Below, piece after piece: positions 1-10,045 of a stretch of DNA of 64,000 nt. Every line of letters starts with the position of its first letter. Positions within the stretch are counted from its first letter, which is position 1. The notes beneath the pieces were generated by a model that saw nothing but the letters and a program-made list of their open reading frames with translations, did not search any database and was not told where the DNA came from. The DNA comes from Arcuatula senhousia (taxonomy: Eukaryota; Mollusca; Bivalvia; Mytilida; Mytilidae): NCBI GenBank assembly GCA_963971305.1, contig CAXARO010001811.1:1-64000 (forward strand). Reading direction: 5' to 3'. The position numbers and the translations under genes were made by a program.

Positions 1-1686
1 CTTCACTACCTCTGTATGACCATTCTGGCTAGCAATGTTCAGAGGTGATGTTCCTGTTTCGTCACACTTGTTCATGTCTGCCTTGTTCTGTAGCAAAATC
101 TTCACTATCTCTGTATGACCATTCTGACTAGCAATAAACAGTGGTGATGTGTCATCATATCTACACTTGTTTATGTCTGCATTGTTGTATAGTAAAATTT
201 TTACTACCTCTGTGTAACCTTCCTGGCAGGCTATATAAACTGGTGAGCTTTTATCATTTCTACATACATTGACATCTACATTATTTTCAATACTCCATTT
301 TATGAAGGGTGTAACACCGTGAAAACAACATAGTAGTATAACACTATCACCTCTCTCAGAATCTTTCTTGGTGGCTAACTGTTTCTGTATTGATGGATCT
401 TGCTGTCGTAGAAAAGATAGAAATACCTCACGGAAAGTGTTTGAGTTCATGTTGATGTTATTGAAGACATCTACAACGTTACCCTTGGACCAATCTGATA
501 TCATTCTTTCTAGATACATGTCACGATAAGTTGATGGTATCACTATAACAAGTTCTATTTTAGTGGTGTTGTCTGTATCCTCAAACAGGAATCTCTCGCT
601 GATAAATCTGCTAGTTGCATTTTTTATAAACGTTTTCATCATCTTTTTTCCATAATAAAAGGACAAAAAATCAAATATTCTGTCATGAACTGCTTTAAAG
701 ACACCATGTTCTTTCTTTACAAACATTTGTTTTAATGAACTCAACTCGTCCAACAACTGAAGTCTGGGCGTTCCCCTGTTCAGTTTACAGGCTTCACAAG
801 TCCTCTCAATGGTATCCATAATGCCCTTTTCTATATCATCTCTATCATCTGTCAACCAGTCTTCTTTTACATGATTGTTGAAGACTACAACCAAAGCTAG
901 AACACAATACTTACCATAGTGGCCTTCAGAATATAACTTGTCAATCTCGCTCTCATATACTGCATATGGCTTTTCAAAAAGCTCTTTAATTTTAAGTGCT
1001 GGGTTTAAATTGTACATTTTACAAAGAAGTGGAAAACAATAATGGGTGTCTAAGTAACTTAGGACCTCAAGGGACTCTTCTTTGAGGTAAAAAATTGCTA
1101 AATCTACCTTCTCTTTGTTTGATAGACTAAACTCTTCTGACAACAAATTACATTCACATCTTTGAAATAATGAAATTGATTTAAATAAGTCATCCTGATA
1201 AATTTGTAACCTACATGCTATCAAAAATTTTACTGACTTATCCTTTTCAATCATGTTATCTATTTTATCAATATAGGTTTTCCATTTATCTACATAAGTA
1301 GGATTTATAGAATATCTTCCACAAAAATCATCAATAACAAACAATGTCTTACGCTTTTGTCTATAAAACTGTACTACATCATTGGGTTCTAATATAGGAA
1401 GCACGTCATACCCCTTCTTTTTCATCACCAAGGCTATACTGCGGAGAGTAGCTGTCTTCCCTACACCTGAAGGGCCAGTGATTGTCACACAGCTGTTTGT
1501 GTCCAATATTTTTATTATCGTCTCCGATGCTGTTGTCTGAATGAAAGTTTCATCATTGTCTTCCCATTCTTTCAGGTCATGCTCAATTTTTTCTATTTCA
1601 TAAAAAAATGTCTGCATTTTCATAATTAAATCATATAAAAATATAAAAAGAGAATTAAAACTAAATGCACGACTTTTAATTTCCAT
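1..1686 (-). CDS. nSTAND3 P-loop NTPase with C-terminal ankyrin repeats (partial)
   Basis: Open from an ATG at 1684-1686 (in-frame TAA directly upstream) to the left edge, 562 codons, C-terminus missing. Seen: residues ~30-45 read EKIEHDLKEWEDNDETF, followed by a Walker A GPSGVGKT at residues 71-78, a hydrophobic strand ending in the Walker B acidic pair (FVIDD, D119-D120), a sensor-like stretch FLIACRLQIY and a helical region containing FPLLCKMYNL. From about residue 455 to the edge there are ankyrin repeats (SPLFIASQNGHTEIVKILLQ and similar). Known: this order matches the nSTAND3 family, a STAND-type ATPase common in bivalves, where ankyrin repeats serve as the ligand-sensing or scaffold part; a role in innate sensing is inference. 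Start is uncertain: an AG at 1661-1662 could be a splice acceptor, making the exon begin near 1660 with upstream domains in other exons. A second ATG lies at 1621-1623. No frameshift seen. Confidence 0.85.
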   Translation of the reverse strand, partial: MEIKSRAFSFNSLFIFLYDLIMKMQTFFYEIEKIEHDLKEWEDNDETFIQTTASETIIKILDTNSCVTITGPSGVGKTATLRSIALVMKKKGYDVLPILEPNDVVQFYRQKRKTLFVIDDFCGRYSINPTYVDKWKTYIDKIDNMIEKDKSVKFLIACRLQIYQDDLFKSISLFQRCECNLLSEEFSLSNKEKVDLAIFYLKEESLEVLSYLDTHYCFPLLCKMYNLNPALKIKELFEKPYAVYESEIDKLYSEGHYGKYCVLALVVVFNNHVKEDWLTDDRDDIEKGIMDTIERTCEACKLNRGTPRLQLLDELSSLKQMFVKKEHGVFKAVHDRIFDFLSFYYGKKMMKTFIKNATSRFISERFLFEDTDNTTKIELVIVIPSTYRDMYLERMISDWSKGNVVDVFNNINMNSNTFREVFLSFLRQQDPSIQKQLATKKDSERGDSVILLCCFHGVTPFIKWSIENNVDVNVCRNDKSSPVYIACQEGYTEVVKILLYNNADINKCRYDDTSPLFIASQNGHTEIVKILLQNKADMNKCDETGTSPLNIASQNGHTEVVK

Positions 1687-1689
1687 TTA

Positions 1690-3000
1690 TTGTGTAAAGT
1701 ATGTACCTGTAGACGTTGTCAACTATATTACTTCAATCTAGATGTAGTCTCATTTAAGTCCCAAAGTATTTGATTTGCTTAACAACATTTGTTTTGCCGT
1801 TTAATGTATACTTTGAAAAATGCAAAAATTTAAGAGTTGTTGATGCTAAACATGATTTATAAATCACGTTTTAAACAGATATTGAGGTTTTTACATCAAG
1901 TTAATGCTAACACATTGGTTTTGTACTTTATCATTTCAAGTGTAAATGTGCCCCTACTTATGGCTAGCGACAGTAACAAAAACCTGATAAACCGAGTTTA
2001 TCGCTAGCAAACTTTAGTTTCCAAACGCTTATGATAATTTCGGTTACTTGTTAATTGTTATTAGTCTCAACATATTTATTTATTCTCGATTAAGGAAAGA
2101 AGCTTTACAATGCTTCCATAAATCCCTCTTAAGTTTGCAGTTTGCGGGTGATACATTTGTAAACGGCCCCCATTGAGCCTACTCTAATCGAACAAAAAGG
2201 TCTTTAACGTGCATAGGGTATTGCTTTACCCATACACGGGACAACATTTTTACGTCCTATCCGAAGGACTCGAATAGTTTTTTGAGACCATCCGCTTAAA
2301 ATGGTATGAAGGGAAAGCCAGAAAATCGATTCATGAAATTTTTACCCCTGACGAAGATCGAACCACACATAATTATAATTGTGAAAAAAAAAATGTTCAT
2401 TCAATATTTTTCTTCTAAATGTTGTTTTTGAGATGAAATTGTTCATTTATTTGCATTGTTGTAATAAAAATGCATATTCTTTGATATTAGGAAATGGTTT
2501 GACTTTTGGATAATTCAACACCAAGAGAACGTTAAAAATGTCTCAATGCATCATTATTGGTACCTCGAGGATACATGTAGTACCAAAAAAAACAACAAAA
2601 AATGTAACGTATGTATCACATGCTTATCAAAGTATTGCCTTACGCGTACACTTATAAGCTCCGAATTCTGTAATGAAATCCTGGCCCTTTTCAATTGATA
2701 ATAAAAATTTTATCAGGGGTTGATAGAATTTGCATAGTTATGTTATTTAAAGTATAGATTCATTTTCTATAAAACATGTACATGTACATTTATAGAAATG
2801 TATTTTATTATTTACCATGATAAATTATTTGAATGATAAGATGATAGCACAAACATGTGCATGTACATTTTGATTTTCCTACAAATTTATTTATTTTAAT
2901 ATATGAGCATGGTTAAAATACTAATAATTAAATAATTATCTGCTCAAACATGAAAAGAAAGTTTGAATTAGATATAGCAATATTATATTAAACATAGTAA
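1690..3000. other. AT-rich non-coding stretch (upstream or intron of the STAND gene)
   Basis: No credible coding region. Apart from the dispersed repeat listed at 2165-2300, I see AT-rich sequence and a short inverted pair (GCTAGCGA near 1961 and TCGCTAGC near 2000). It may be an intron or the 5' flank of the minus-strand gene. Confidence 0.5.
2165..2300 (-). repeat. dispersed repeat fragment, possibly conserved-core SINE
   Basis: On the minus strand the stretch reads GTCCTTCGGATAGGACG, then a TTGTCCCGTGTATGG block and GCACGTTAAAGACC. I recall very similar sequence dispersed in many mollusc genomes and possibly in the conserved domain of ancient metazoan SINEs (Nin-DC type). The family assignment is from memory and unverified; no poly-A tail or target duplication was found. 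Confidence 0.35.
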
Positions 3001-3219
3001 AGACAAACTTGAAAATATAAACTGGTGTACCAAACCAATTAAATGTTCAAGTGTCTACTTTGGATATGACAGTGAAGAATGCAATAAACTGAACTTTGAT
3101 CGACAATTCTCAAAGTGTGAAAAAATAATTTCGAACTGGAAAAAAAGAAATCTAAGTATTTTGGGTAGAATAACAGTTTTTAAATCACTTATACTCCCGA
3201 AACTATGTGATAAATCAAC
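3001..3219 (+). pseudogene. L1/Tx1-like LINE relic, left part (end of reverse transcriptase)
   Basis: One plus-strand frame reads IKCSSVYFGYDSEECNKLNF and then ISNWKKRNLSILGRITVFKS LILPKL (split here). The W..RNLSILGRI..FK.L.LPKL pattern is the region just after the polymerase core of L1/Tx1-type LINE proteins. The reading stops at the 3,557-bp inverted-repeat element at 3220, and LINE-like coding resumes after 6781, so the insertion split it. No intact product is possible. Confidence 0.7.
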
Positions 3220-3731
3220 CACGGCTGGTCATCTCCTCACTCATAATATTTTCTTATGAAAAGAATTCCGTGAGAAAAACTTCCGGTTATGAGAGAGAAG
3301 AGGAAATACGTCCACTTCAAACTGTACATGTGTCACATTTGGAATGTTTTATAACATAGTTGTAGTGTATATGGAAAAAAGGGGAATGTAATGCAGTGTA
3401 AAAATGATTTTTACAATAACTTTAAGTCATCGGAATGTCAGTGGTAGCACTATCCGTTCTAATTTCATATTCCCGTGACTGAAGGAGTGGAAAATTTTGG
3501 ACAAAAACTATTTCACGAGTCTTGTTTCGATGCTTTCCGTCAATTTGTAGCTGTTATTATTGGTACACTTACACCAGATATTGCCCTAAACTGTTTCAAA
3601 AGAGGTAAAGTGTCTAAATTTGCCGTTTGGGGATAATATGACGAAAACATGTGAATATTATGAGAGAGAGGAATGGTTGTGCGGGAGAAAATGCACTATG
3701 AGTGAGAAAACTACTTGTGAATGAATGAATG
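3220..3731 (+). repeat. left terminal inverted repeat (512 bp)
   Basis: Pairs with the reverse complement of 6265-6776 base for base over most of its length, including the block around the CCTCTTCT site and the inner end ATGAATGAATG. A few dozen scattered differences show the copies have aged. Confidence 0.88.
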
Positions 3732-3859
3732 TGGTTTAGTCAAAAATGTTTAAATATAATATAAAATGATGTGAGTGCATTTCAAGGAACAACTTCTCAT
3801 TATCAAACGAGACGTTCTCAATTTTTTACTAGAAAAACGTAAATACCAGTAGAAATATA

Positions 3860-5640
3860 GCCAGAGTAGTGCCAGTGGTCAAGAAGGATGACAAACCAAA
3901 TCTTCAAACAACCGCCCTATTTCTTTTTTAAGCTGTGAAGGAAGGTTTTAATAATGAAACCTCTTTATCCCCATTGTGTCTCACAACTTTGATGTGTTTT
4001 GTGTAACCAGACCCTTAGATCGCAATGGAAGAGGGAGGTTTGGCGCCATAAAACTTGGTTCAACCCACCATTTCTTTTGAAATGTCTGTACCAAGTCAGG
4101 ACTGTTGCGCTCTTCAATTTCTCTGGTATGTCTTGGCCTTTTCTTCTTTGGTATATGAGATTGAGCATCCCAGTTTGGTAATTTTCTTATTTCCTTTATT
4201 TTACATACACATATTATAATATAACCATATTATAAATAACTCTCTGTTCTATCCATACCAATCGGGATTTCTCCAGCGTCACTCTGCTATATTTCAGATA
4301 ACAAACTATCAAATATTTTAATTTTCTGTGACTTTTCTAAGGCATTTATAGAGTAAGGCATCGGGGTTAAATAGCAAAACTAAAATCATATGGAATATAT
4401 GGTCCTGAGTTTCACTGGATAAAATATTATATAACAAATAGGGAACAGTTTGTTGCCCTAAATCAGACTTCTTTTTCCTTTGGTACAGTAACAGCAGGTT
4501 CCACCCTTGGTCCTTTATTATTTCTATTATATATCAATGATATAATTGACAATTTGGGGATAATCGCACGACTGTTCGCAGACGACACCTCCCCCCAATT
4601 TGCTGGAAATAATGAAAACATGATAAATGATATTTTGAAGATATTACACGACTGGTCGTAAGATTGGCTTGTTGGCATTAATCATAAGAAAACAAAAGCA
4701 TTTATTATTTCAATAGTGCTTTAATATGTTGAAACAAACATTCTAATGATGAGGTGGTAGAAATTGTAGACCGTCACGAACATTTAAGTGAAACATGTAT
4801 GTGATGAAAATTGGACAAATCATATATTTCATGTATTTTGTTAAATTTTCCTTGAATTAAGCAGCTTAATGCTCTAAGAAAATAAAAATATGTTCTTTGA
4901 CGTATAGATTGTATCGACTATTTATTTGACATTTATTCGAAATTTGCTTGAATATACGAGTGAGATCTCCGATGGTTGCCTTGAACTTGAAATTGACAAA
5001 CTGGAAAAAGTCCAACTTTAAGCTGCCAAAATTGTAACTGATCTGACTAAATTTGCTAGAAAAAGAGCTCTTCACTTTGAAACTGGTTGGGATACTTTGA
5101 CTTACAGGCGTAAAATTAAAAGAACAATGTTGACTTTTTATAGAATACACAATTGAATTTGCCCTAAATATCTGTGACTGTTTTTGCCACCTTTGGTCCC
5201 GAATGTTACTTGATAAAATCTACAAAACAAAGAAGATTATGTTCCTGTTCATTCTATACTAAATGTTTATGCGAAATGATTTCTTCCGTCTACAGTATCC
5301 CTATGTAACAATCTCTTTTAGGAATACCCCAATACCGGTATTCGAAAGTTTCAAATTAAACTTTAAAAAACCTCTTCTTAATATAAGCCATAAAATATTT
5401 ACTTCAGCGGAGGGCCAAGAAAGTTAGATATTATCCATTGTAGAATACGCCACAGATGCAGCTCTTTGAATTATGATTTAAATATAGAATACACGTAATT
5501 GAAAACTCCATGTGCATTTGTTGGGCTGCATATGAAGAGGCATATCATTTTTCCCCAAAGTGTCCTTTATATGAAATTCAAAGATATTCAGTTTTGGATG
5601 TACAAGGTTTAATGAGATTACTGCACACGACCTGTAACAT
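3860..5640 (+). pseudogene. degenerate non-LTR retrotransposon (jockey/CR1-like) inside the inverted-repeat element
   Basis: Plus-strand fragments in shifting frames line up in order with a LINE reverse transcriptase. They are VVPVVKKDDKPN (~3865), the block AGSTLGPLLFLLYINDII then RLFADDTS (~4490-4590, with the catalytic FADD motif), WLVGINHKKTKA (~4668), LEKVQLQAAKIVTGLTKFAR without the frameshift (~5005), GWDTLTYRRKIKRTMLTFYR (~5090) and the C-terminal RIRHRCSSLNYDLN (~5440). Many stops and frameshifts make it dead. An unrelated repeat fragment interrupts it near 4030-4170. Confidence 0.8.
4030..4170 (+). repeat. dispersed mussel repeat fragment ('tail' family)
   Basis: Contains GGCGCCATAAAACTTGGTTC, AACCCACCATTT and TGTACCAAGTCAGGACTGTT. 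Related or inverted copies recur in this window near 25336-25400, 53790 and 56780. I recognise it as very abundant in mussel sequences; its parent element is not known to me. Confidence 0.55.
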
Positions 5641-6264
5641 GACCTCTGACTTTGACATTTTTGGATGCAAGAAAAGTCACCTAGAATGATTGATATCGAA
5701 TATATTCTTTTACAAAATGAAAATGAAAATGCAACAGTTGAGGTAAATTATGTCGTATGTGCGTATATATAGGCCGAATAGATTTCCAACAGGTCAATAA
5801 AGTCTATACCACGAAAAATGTCCTGCTTTTTATGTAACATGCATGTCGTTGTCATATTTTTGTATTGTACATTCATGGAAAGGACAATTTAATATAATGT
5901 CCAACCCATTTGCTATATTTGCAATGAAATATTATTAAACTTAACTCAAGAAACAAAAGAAAAGACAAGCTAGTGTATAATGATGATGGAGGAACCAGTG
6001 TTTCTTCATGAAAACGTCTTGCAGAACGTCCAACCATAGCCATTACCCGGGATGAATCTTGCGTTTTTTCAATTTGAAAATAAAAAAAAATGTCAAAAGC
6101 CTAATTATTGCTTATTTGCATTTAATTTGTATTGTTGTTGCTGCTGTTTATATATATATTTGGTTTTCGGTGTTTGTTTGATTCTGTTTCTATTGTTTGT
6201 TTATATTTTTATTTGATACATCTTTTTAGGACTATACGAAAAAATAAACTCCACATTGTAGTAC

Positions 6265-6776
6265 CATTCATTCATTCACAAGTATTTTTCTCACTCATAG
6301 CGCATTTTCTCCCGCATTGCCATTCCTCTCTCTCATAATATTCACAATTTTTCGTCATTTTATCCCCAAACGGCAAATTTAGACACTTTAATTCTTTTGA
6401 AACAGTTTAAGGCAACATCTGGTGTTAGTTCACAAATAATAACAACTTCAAATTGACGGAAAGCATCGGAACAAGACTCGTGAAACAGTTTTTGTCCAAA
6501 ATTTTCCACTCCTTTAGTCACGGGAAAATGAAATTAGAACGGATAGTGCTACCACTGACATTCCGATGACTTAAAGTTATTGTAAAAATCATTTTTACAC
6601 TGCATGACATTCCCCTTTTATCGATATACACTACAACTATGTAATAAAACATTCCAAATGTGACACATGTACAATTTGAAGTGGACGTATTTCCTCTTCT
6701 CTCTCATAACCGGAAGTTTTTCTCACGGAATTCCTTTCATAAGAAAATATTATGAGTGAGGAGATGACCAGCCGTG
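6265..6776 (-). repeat. right terminal inverted repeat (512 bp)
   Basis: Inverted copy of 3220-3731, from CATTCATTCAT at the inner end to CCAGCCGTG at the outer end, immediately followed by the TCAAC target duplication. The short reading frames inside it have no coding merit. Confidence 0.88.
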
Positions 6777-6781
6777 TCAAC

Positions 6782-7650
6782 GGGAAACTGGAAAGTTATA
6801 CCTGAATTTTATCTAAATCAACTAGCCCATAAATTCTCAATTTTCTAAATGAACTTAGGTTCACACAAGAATTTAGATAAAAAGATATTTGAGAAGTTGC
6901 CTGTGTTCTACCAAGAAATTATAAAAGCTTGGATTAAAGCTAATGGAGGTGAAACATAAAGCCAAAACAGCTTTTTGGAGATCCGTTAACAAGTTATATG
7001 GGAAAATCAATTTATAAAATTTAATGGACAATGCTTATTCTTTTTAAAAACTGGATCAAAAGTAAATTCATGTACATGAATGATATCCTAAATGAACATG
7101 ATCAAATTTCCGAGGATACCATATTATCTTAACTAATGCAAAAACAAGATTGGATAAGAGAAATTGAAACACTGAAGAAATTAATTCCTAAAGCATTGTT
7201 AAAAACTCTTAAGTCAGAATCTTCTACTAAAACCAAAGTAAATATTCAAAAGATCCCACCATTGAAAATTCTGTTTAAACATCAAATTAACAGAACAATC
7301 AAAGTAAAGGAAATTTATAATCTGCTCATTGGGTATAAAAACTACACTGAAAAAAACATAAGGTTTCTTCAAATGGAATACAATTTTCAACAGCTCAATA
7401 GATTTCTCATTGACGTTGAAATTTATATTTTCATGTCTGCCAGACAACCGCCATAAAATGTTTAAATGTTTAAATGTTTAAACTCTAACACTTTATACTA
7501 CCTAATAATGACCTACTATGTCAATGGAAAGTTAAGAATGACCATATCTGCAATAGATGCAAAATCAAAGAAGACTACGAACACTTCTGCTTAAAATGTC
7601 AATATGTACAAGAGTTTATAACAGCCATACTTGAATTATTGTACAAAATT
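6782..7650 (+). pseudogene. L1/Tx1-like LINE relic, right part (C-terminal region)
   Basis: Resumes the LINE split at 3219. Plus-strand frames read NWKVIPEFYLNQLAHKFS, then KLPVFYQEIIKAWIKANGG (~6895), an open stretch 7136-7456, and finally LCQWKVKNDHICNRCKIKED followed by EHFCLKC (~7520-7600), the Cys/His motif typical of the C-terminus of this LINE class. About 80 residues expected between the two halves are missing, so the relic was also deleted. Frameshifts and stops make it non-functional. Confidence 0.72.
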
Positions 7651-7654
7651 ACAA

Positions 7655-8060
7655 TACCAAAACGCGGGTATAAACGGTTAATTTGGATATGCTATATATC
7701 GATATTTCAAGGAGTAACCTCTCATCAGTAGCATTTGAACCAAAACATTGGAAGATCAAATTCCAAAACAGTTGAAAACGAAAAGTACTCAAAACCAAAA
7801 CGTTCGAACAAGGAAGCCAAATCCAGCACCGAGGATATCGACCATGTGCATTACAAGGAAAGAAACCTGGTGTTTTCATCAATTTTGAATTTAACAATCG
7901 GAAATTTCAGCGACAATATATTAGAAATTTTATGGTAATTCGTGTCAGACAAGTTTGACTACCAGGCTTGTGATTACCCTCGGGGACCTCTGGTCCACCA
8001 GCAGCGGTTATCGCCCAGTGGTTTCAAAATTACAAATACCAAAACGCGGGTATAAACGGT
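7655..8060 (-). repeat. family B hammerhead repeat, one ~373-bp unit plus start of the next
   Basis: The block CAAAACGCGGGTATAAACGG occurs at ~7663 and again at ~8040, so one complete unit and the beginning of a second are present. The same unit occurs twice in tandem at 15098-15690. Each unit holds a hammerhead fold on the minus strand. Near the end of the unit is a box (CCCTCGGGGA, then TCCACCAGCAG) shared with the 358-bp array units. A dispersed insertion of slightly more than one unit is what a circular or tandem RNA intermediate would leave. Confidence 0.7.
7689..7734 (-). ncRNA. type I hammerhead ribozyme motif, family B (complete)
   Basis: Minus strand, 5' to 3': stem I ATGCTA, core CTGATGA, stem II GAGG with loop TTACT and CCTT, core GAA, stem III ATATCGATAT, residue 17 = A, stem I TAGCAT. 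Stem I pairs over 6 bp, stem II over 4 bp including a G-U pair next to the core, and stem III is a palindrome that folds on itself. All invariant core positions are present. Predicted cleavage lies between 7695 and 7694. The layout matches the family A ribozyme with different stem sequences. Confidence 0.75.
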
Positions 8061-8672
8061 TTATACAACCTAGGTTTTGCAAAACATGTTTTAAGTATGA
8101 AAAGTCTAGTAACAGGGTATAAAATGAGGGCAGTTCTTACAAGGAAATCAATATTTTGTAAACATTAATTTTCTTTAGCATTTATAAATCTTACTATGTG
8201 ACAAATGAAAGAAATAAACCTGTAAATATCCAAAAAATATTTCAAAAGGAAATTTTATGGTACAATGTTTATTCACATTCAAACAATAGTGTGTGTGTTA
8301 AAGCAGCAGAGTTGCTCCAAAATATGGGAAACATTTGAGTCCTTTTTTTATTCCCCTTTTCAAAGAAATTTATATTTCACTGTAAATATATTTTGTTCAA
8401 TGTAATGTAAACACTTCAACTGGAACTTATATATTTATTTGTGAGGGGTTTTACCTGTTCAAATTCAGATATTTGACAATAATTTCATGGAAAATATAGA
8501 GCTAAATCCTCATTTACAGACAAACATATTGGATAATTGCCGTATCCACATGGCCAATCTTTTACTTTTACTTTCAGTTTAACCGGAAATAGCACGTGTC
8601 CTATCTAATAATAGTTAAATTAAAACACATCGTTTTTGGAGCACCACTGAACGTTATTGTTATATGTAGCCT
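8061..8672. other. non-coding, no recognised feature
   Basis: AT-rich sequence with no gene, RNA or repeat that I can support. Confidence 0.4.
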
Positions 8673-9451
8673 CAGTGTTCTCCTTTTTTCAAAAAGGTAA
8701 GGTGGGTGTTTTGAAAAACCACTTATCAACCGGGTTTTTTTTTCTACTGCGTAGCCATTATCAACCAGGTATTTTTCAGAGGCCAATCTAGAGGGAAGTT
8801 CAGGGGGTCTGGGATCCTTTTTTTTGTTGCAAAATTTATGATTTCATGCAAACTGTTGGCAAAGTTTGTCAAATAAGATTTGGACCCCCCTGAGGACCTT
8901 TTTTAACCCAAAATTCTGGTTGTGCCCTTTACAACTCAAATGTAAACAACCACACTTGATCCTTCGTTAGCATTGCAGTAGTTCTGTCAGCAAATATTCA
9001 AATTTTATTGTATGTTTTATGTTCTTGCTTTGGATTTAACTGTTTCTTAGTTGAAGGTAAATATCAATATTCTTTTTCTTTCAATAAAACTTTTTAATAA
9101 ACCACATGAATGCATGTCGTTCTTGACACGTGCCAACCATTTTTATTTACATTTTCTCCATTTTTGATTGGATGATAAGAAATTTACATATAATACATTA
9201 TTCTTAGCGCCTCCTGTTTTACTTTGTCGGCAATTTTCTTTTATGTTTGCTGATCACCTATCGATCTATGGTTTTAATTGGCTAGGGTTATAAAAGTGTC
9301 ACTCAATGTCTTCATTTAATTAGTAATAAAAGACCTAATTAAACATGGATTTCTTTGATAATTGCCGATCACCTTACCAAAAGGAAAGGTGGTCGGCTCT
9401 GGAAAAAAGGTGGGCGGCACACCCGGCTTAAATGGCGAATGGAGAACACTA
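8673..9451. mobile_element. hAT-like non-autonomous DNA element (~780 bp)
   Basis: Ends are inverted copies: CAGTGTTCTCC at 8673-8683 and GGAGAACACTA at 9441-9451, 10 of 11 pairing. CAGTG-type termini are usual for the hAT superfamily. A clear 8-bp target duplication was not found, and inside the ends the similarity is weak. No transposase frame. G-rich stretches with AAGGTGGGTG near one end and GGTGGGCGGC near the other may be subterminal repeats. Confidence 0.5.
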
Positions 9452-10045
9452 CTAGGAAAACATGTGTTGTATAAAGCTATGCATTATTTACTGAACACTA
9501 ACATAATAATATAATATTTATTGAAAAATTCCTTAAATGTTCAGTAATTAATATAAAGGGAGTACTAAGCAGAAGCTGTACGCTTCGTACTAGTTGTTAT
9601 CAGCTGGCAATAATAAAGTGATATGATTATAAAAAAAATATATTATATTAAACAATTTTTTATAATTTTAATTTTCCTTTCAGGCTTGTTATAATATGTT
9701 CATTAAGAAACTATCGCAAAAGATCTGAAATGTTAAATGCATGAGAAAAATTAGAAGTTCTTACAGCACAAAACATCTGCCAGACAAAAGAAAAGTTTAC
9801 AGATTATTTTTGCATTCAGAGTTCATGTTAGGATCAACGATAAAGTATTTTGTTGCTCTTAATAGCAATATTTTGTAAATTTACAAATGACACAAGAGTT
9901 TTAAACTAAAAACAAAGGATTTACAATTTGTACAAGTACATTTTGTATATGTATGAATAGTAAATACTACTCTTTGCACTTTATTTATCCCTTTCTTACA
10001 ACACATACAGTGAAGGCTATAAACATGATAAAGTAGCAAAAGTAA
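9452..10045. other. non-coding AT-rich stretch
   Basis: No gene or recognisable repeat; contains simple A/T runs. Small frames here lack any family signature. Confidence 0.4.

Larger units (their letters stand above)
3220..6776. mobile_element. 3,557-bp DNA element with 512-bp terminal inverted repeats
   Basis: The ends are inverted copies starting CACGGCTGGTCATCTCC, and the repeat runs 512 bases inward on both sides (3220-3731 and 6265-6776). It is flanked by the direct repeat TCAAC (3215-3219 and 6777-6781), read as a 5-bp target duplication, and it sits inside a LINE relic. A 5-bp duplication and CAC termini are features of Transib/RAG-like transposons, but such long inverted repeats are unusual for them and no transposase is visible. 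Class is therefore unresolved. The centre holds another LINE relic that probably inserted later. Confidence 0.8.

Noticed and set aside
6132..6338. Membrane protein from a hydrophobic 68-codon frame
   Set aside because: T-rich sequence that runs into the right terminal inverted repeat; composition alone explains the hydrophobicity.
3220..6776. Polinton/Maverick element from the long inverted repeats
   Set aside because: Far too short, target duplication is 5 bp not 6, and no polymerase, integrase or capsid genes are present.
7136..7456. Independent 106-codon gene
   Set aside because: Lies in order within the C-terminal region of the LINE relic, with LINE motifs before and after it in other frames.
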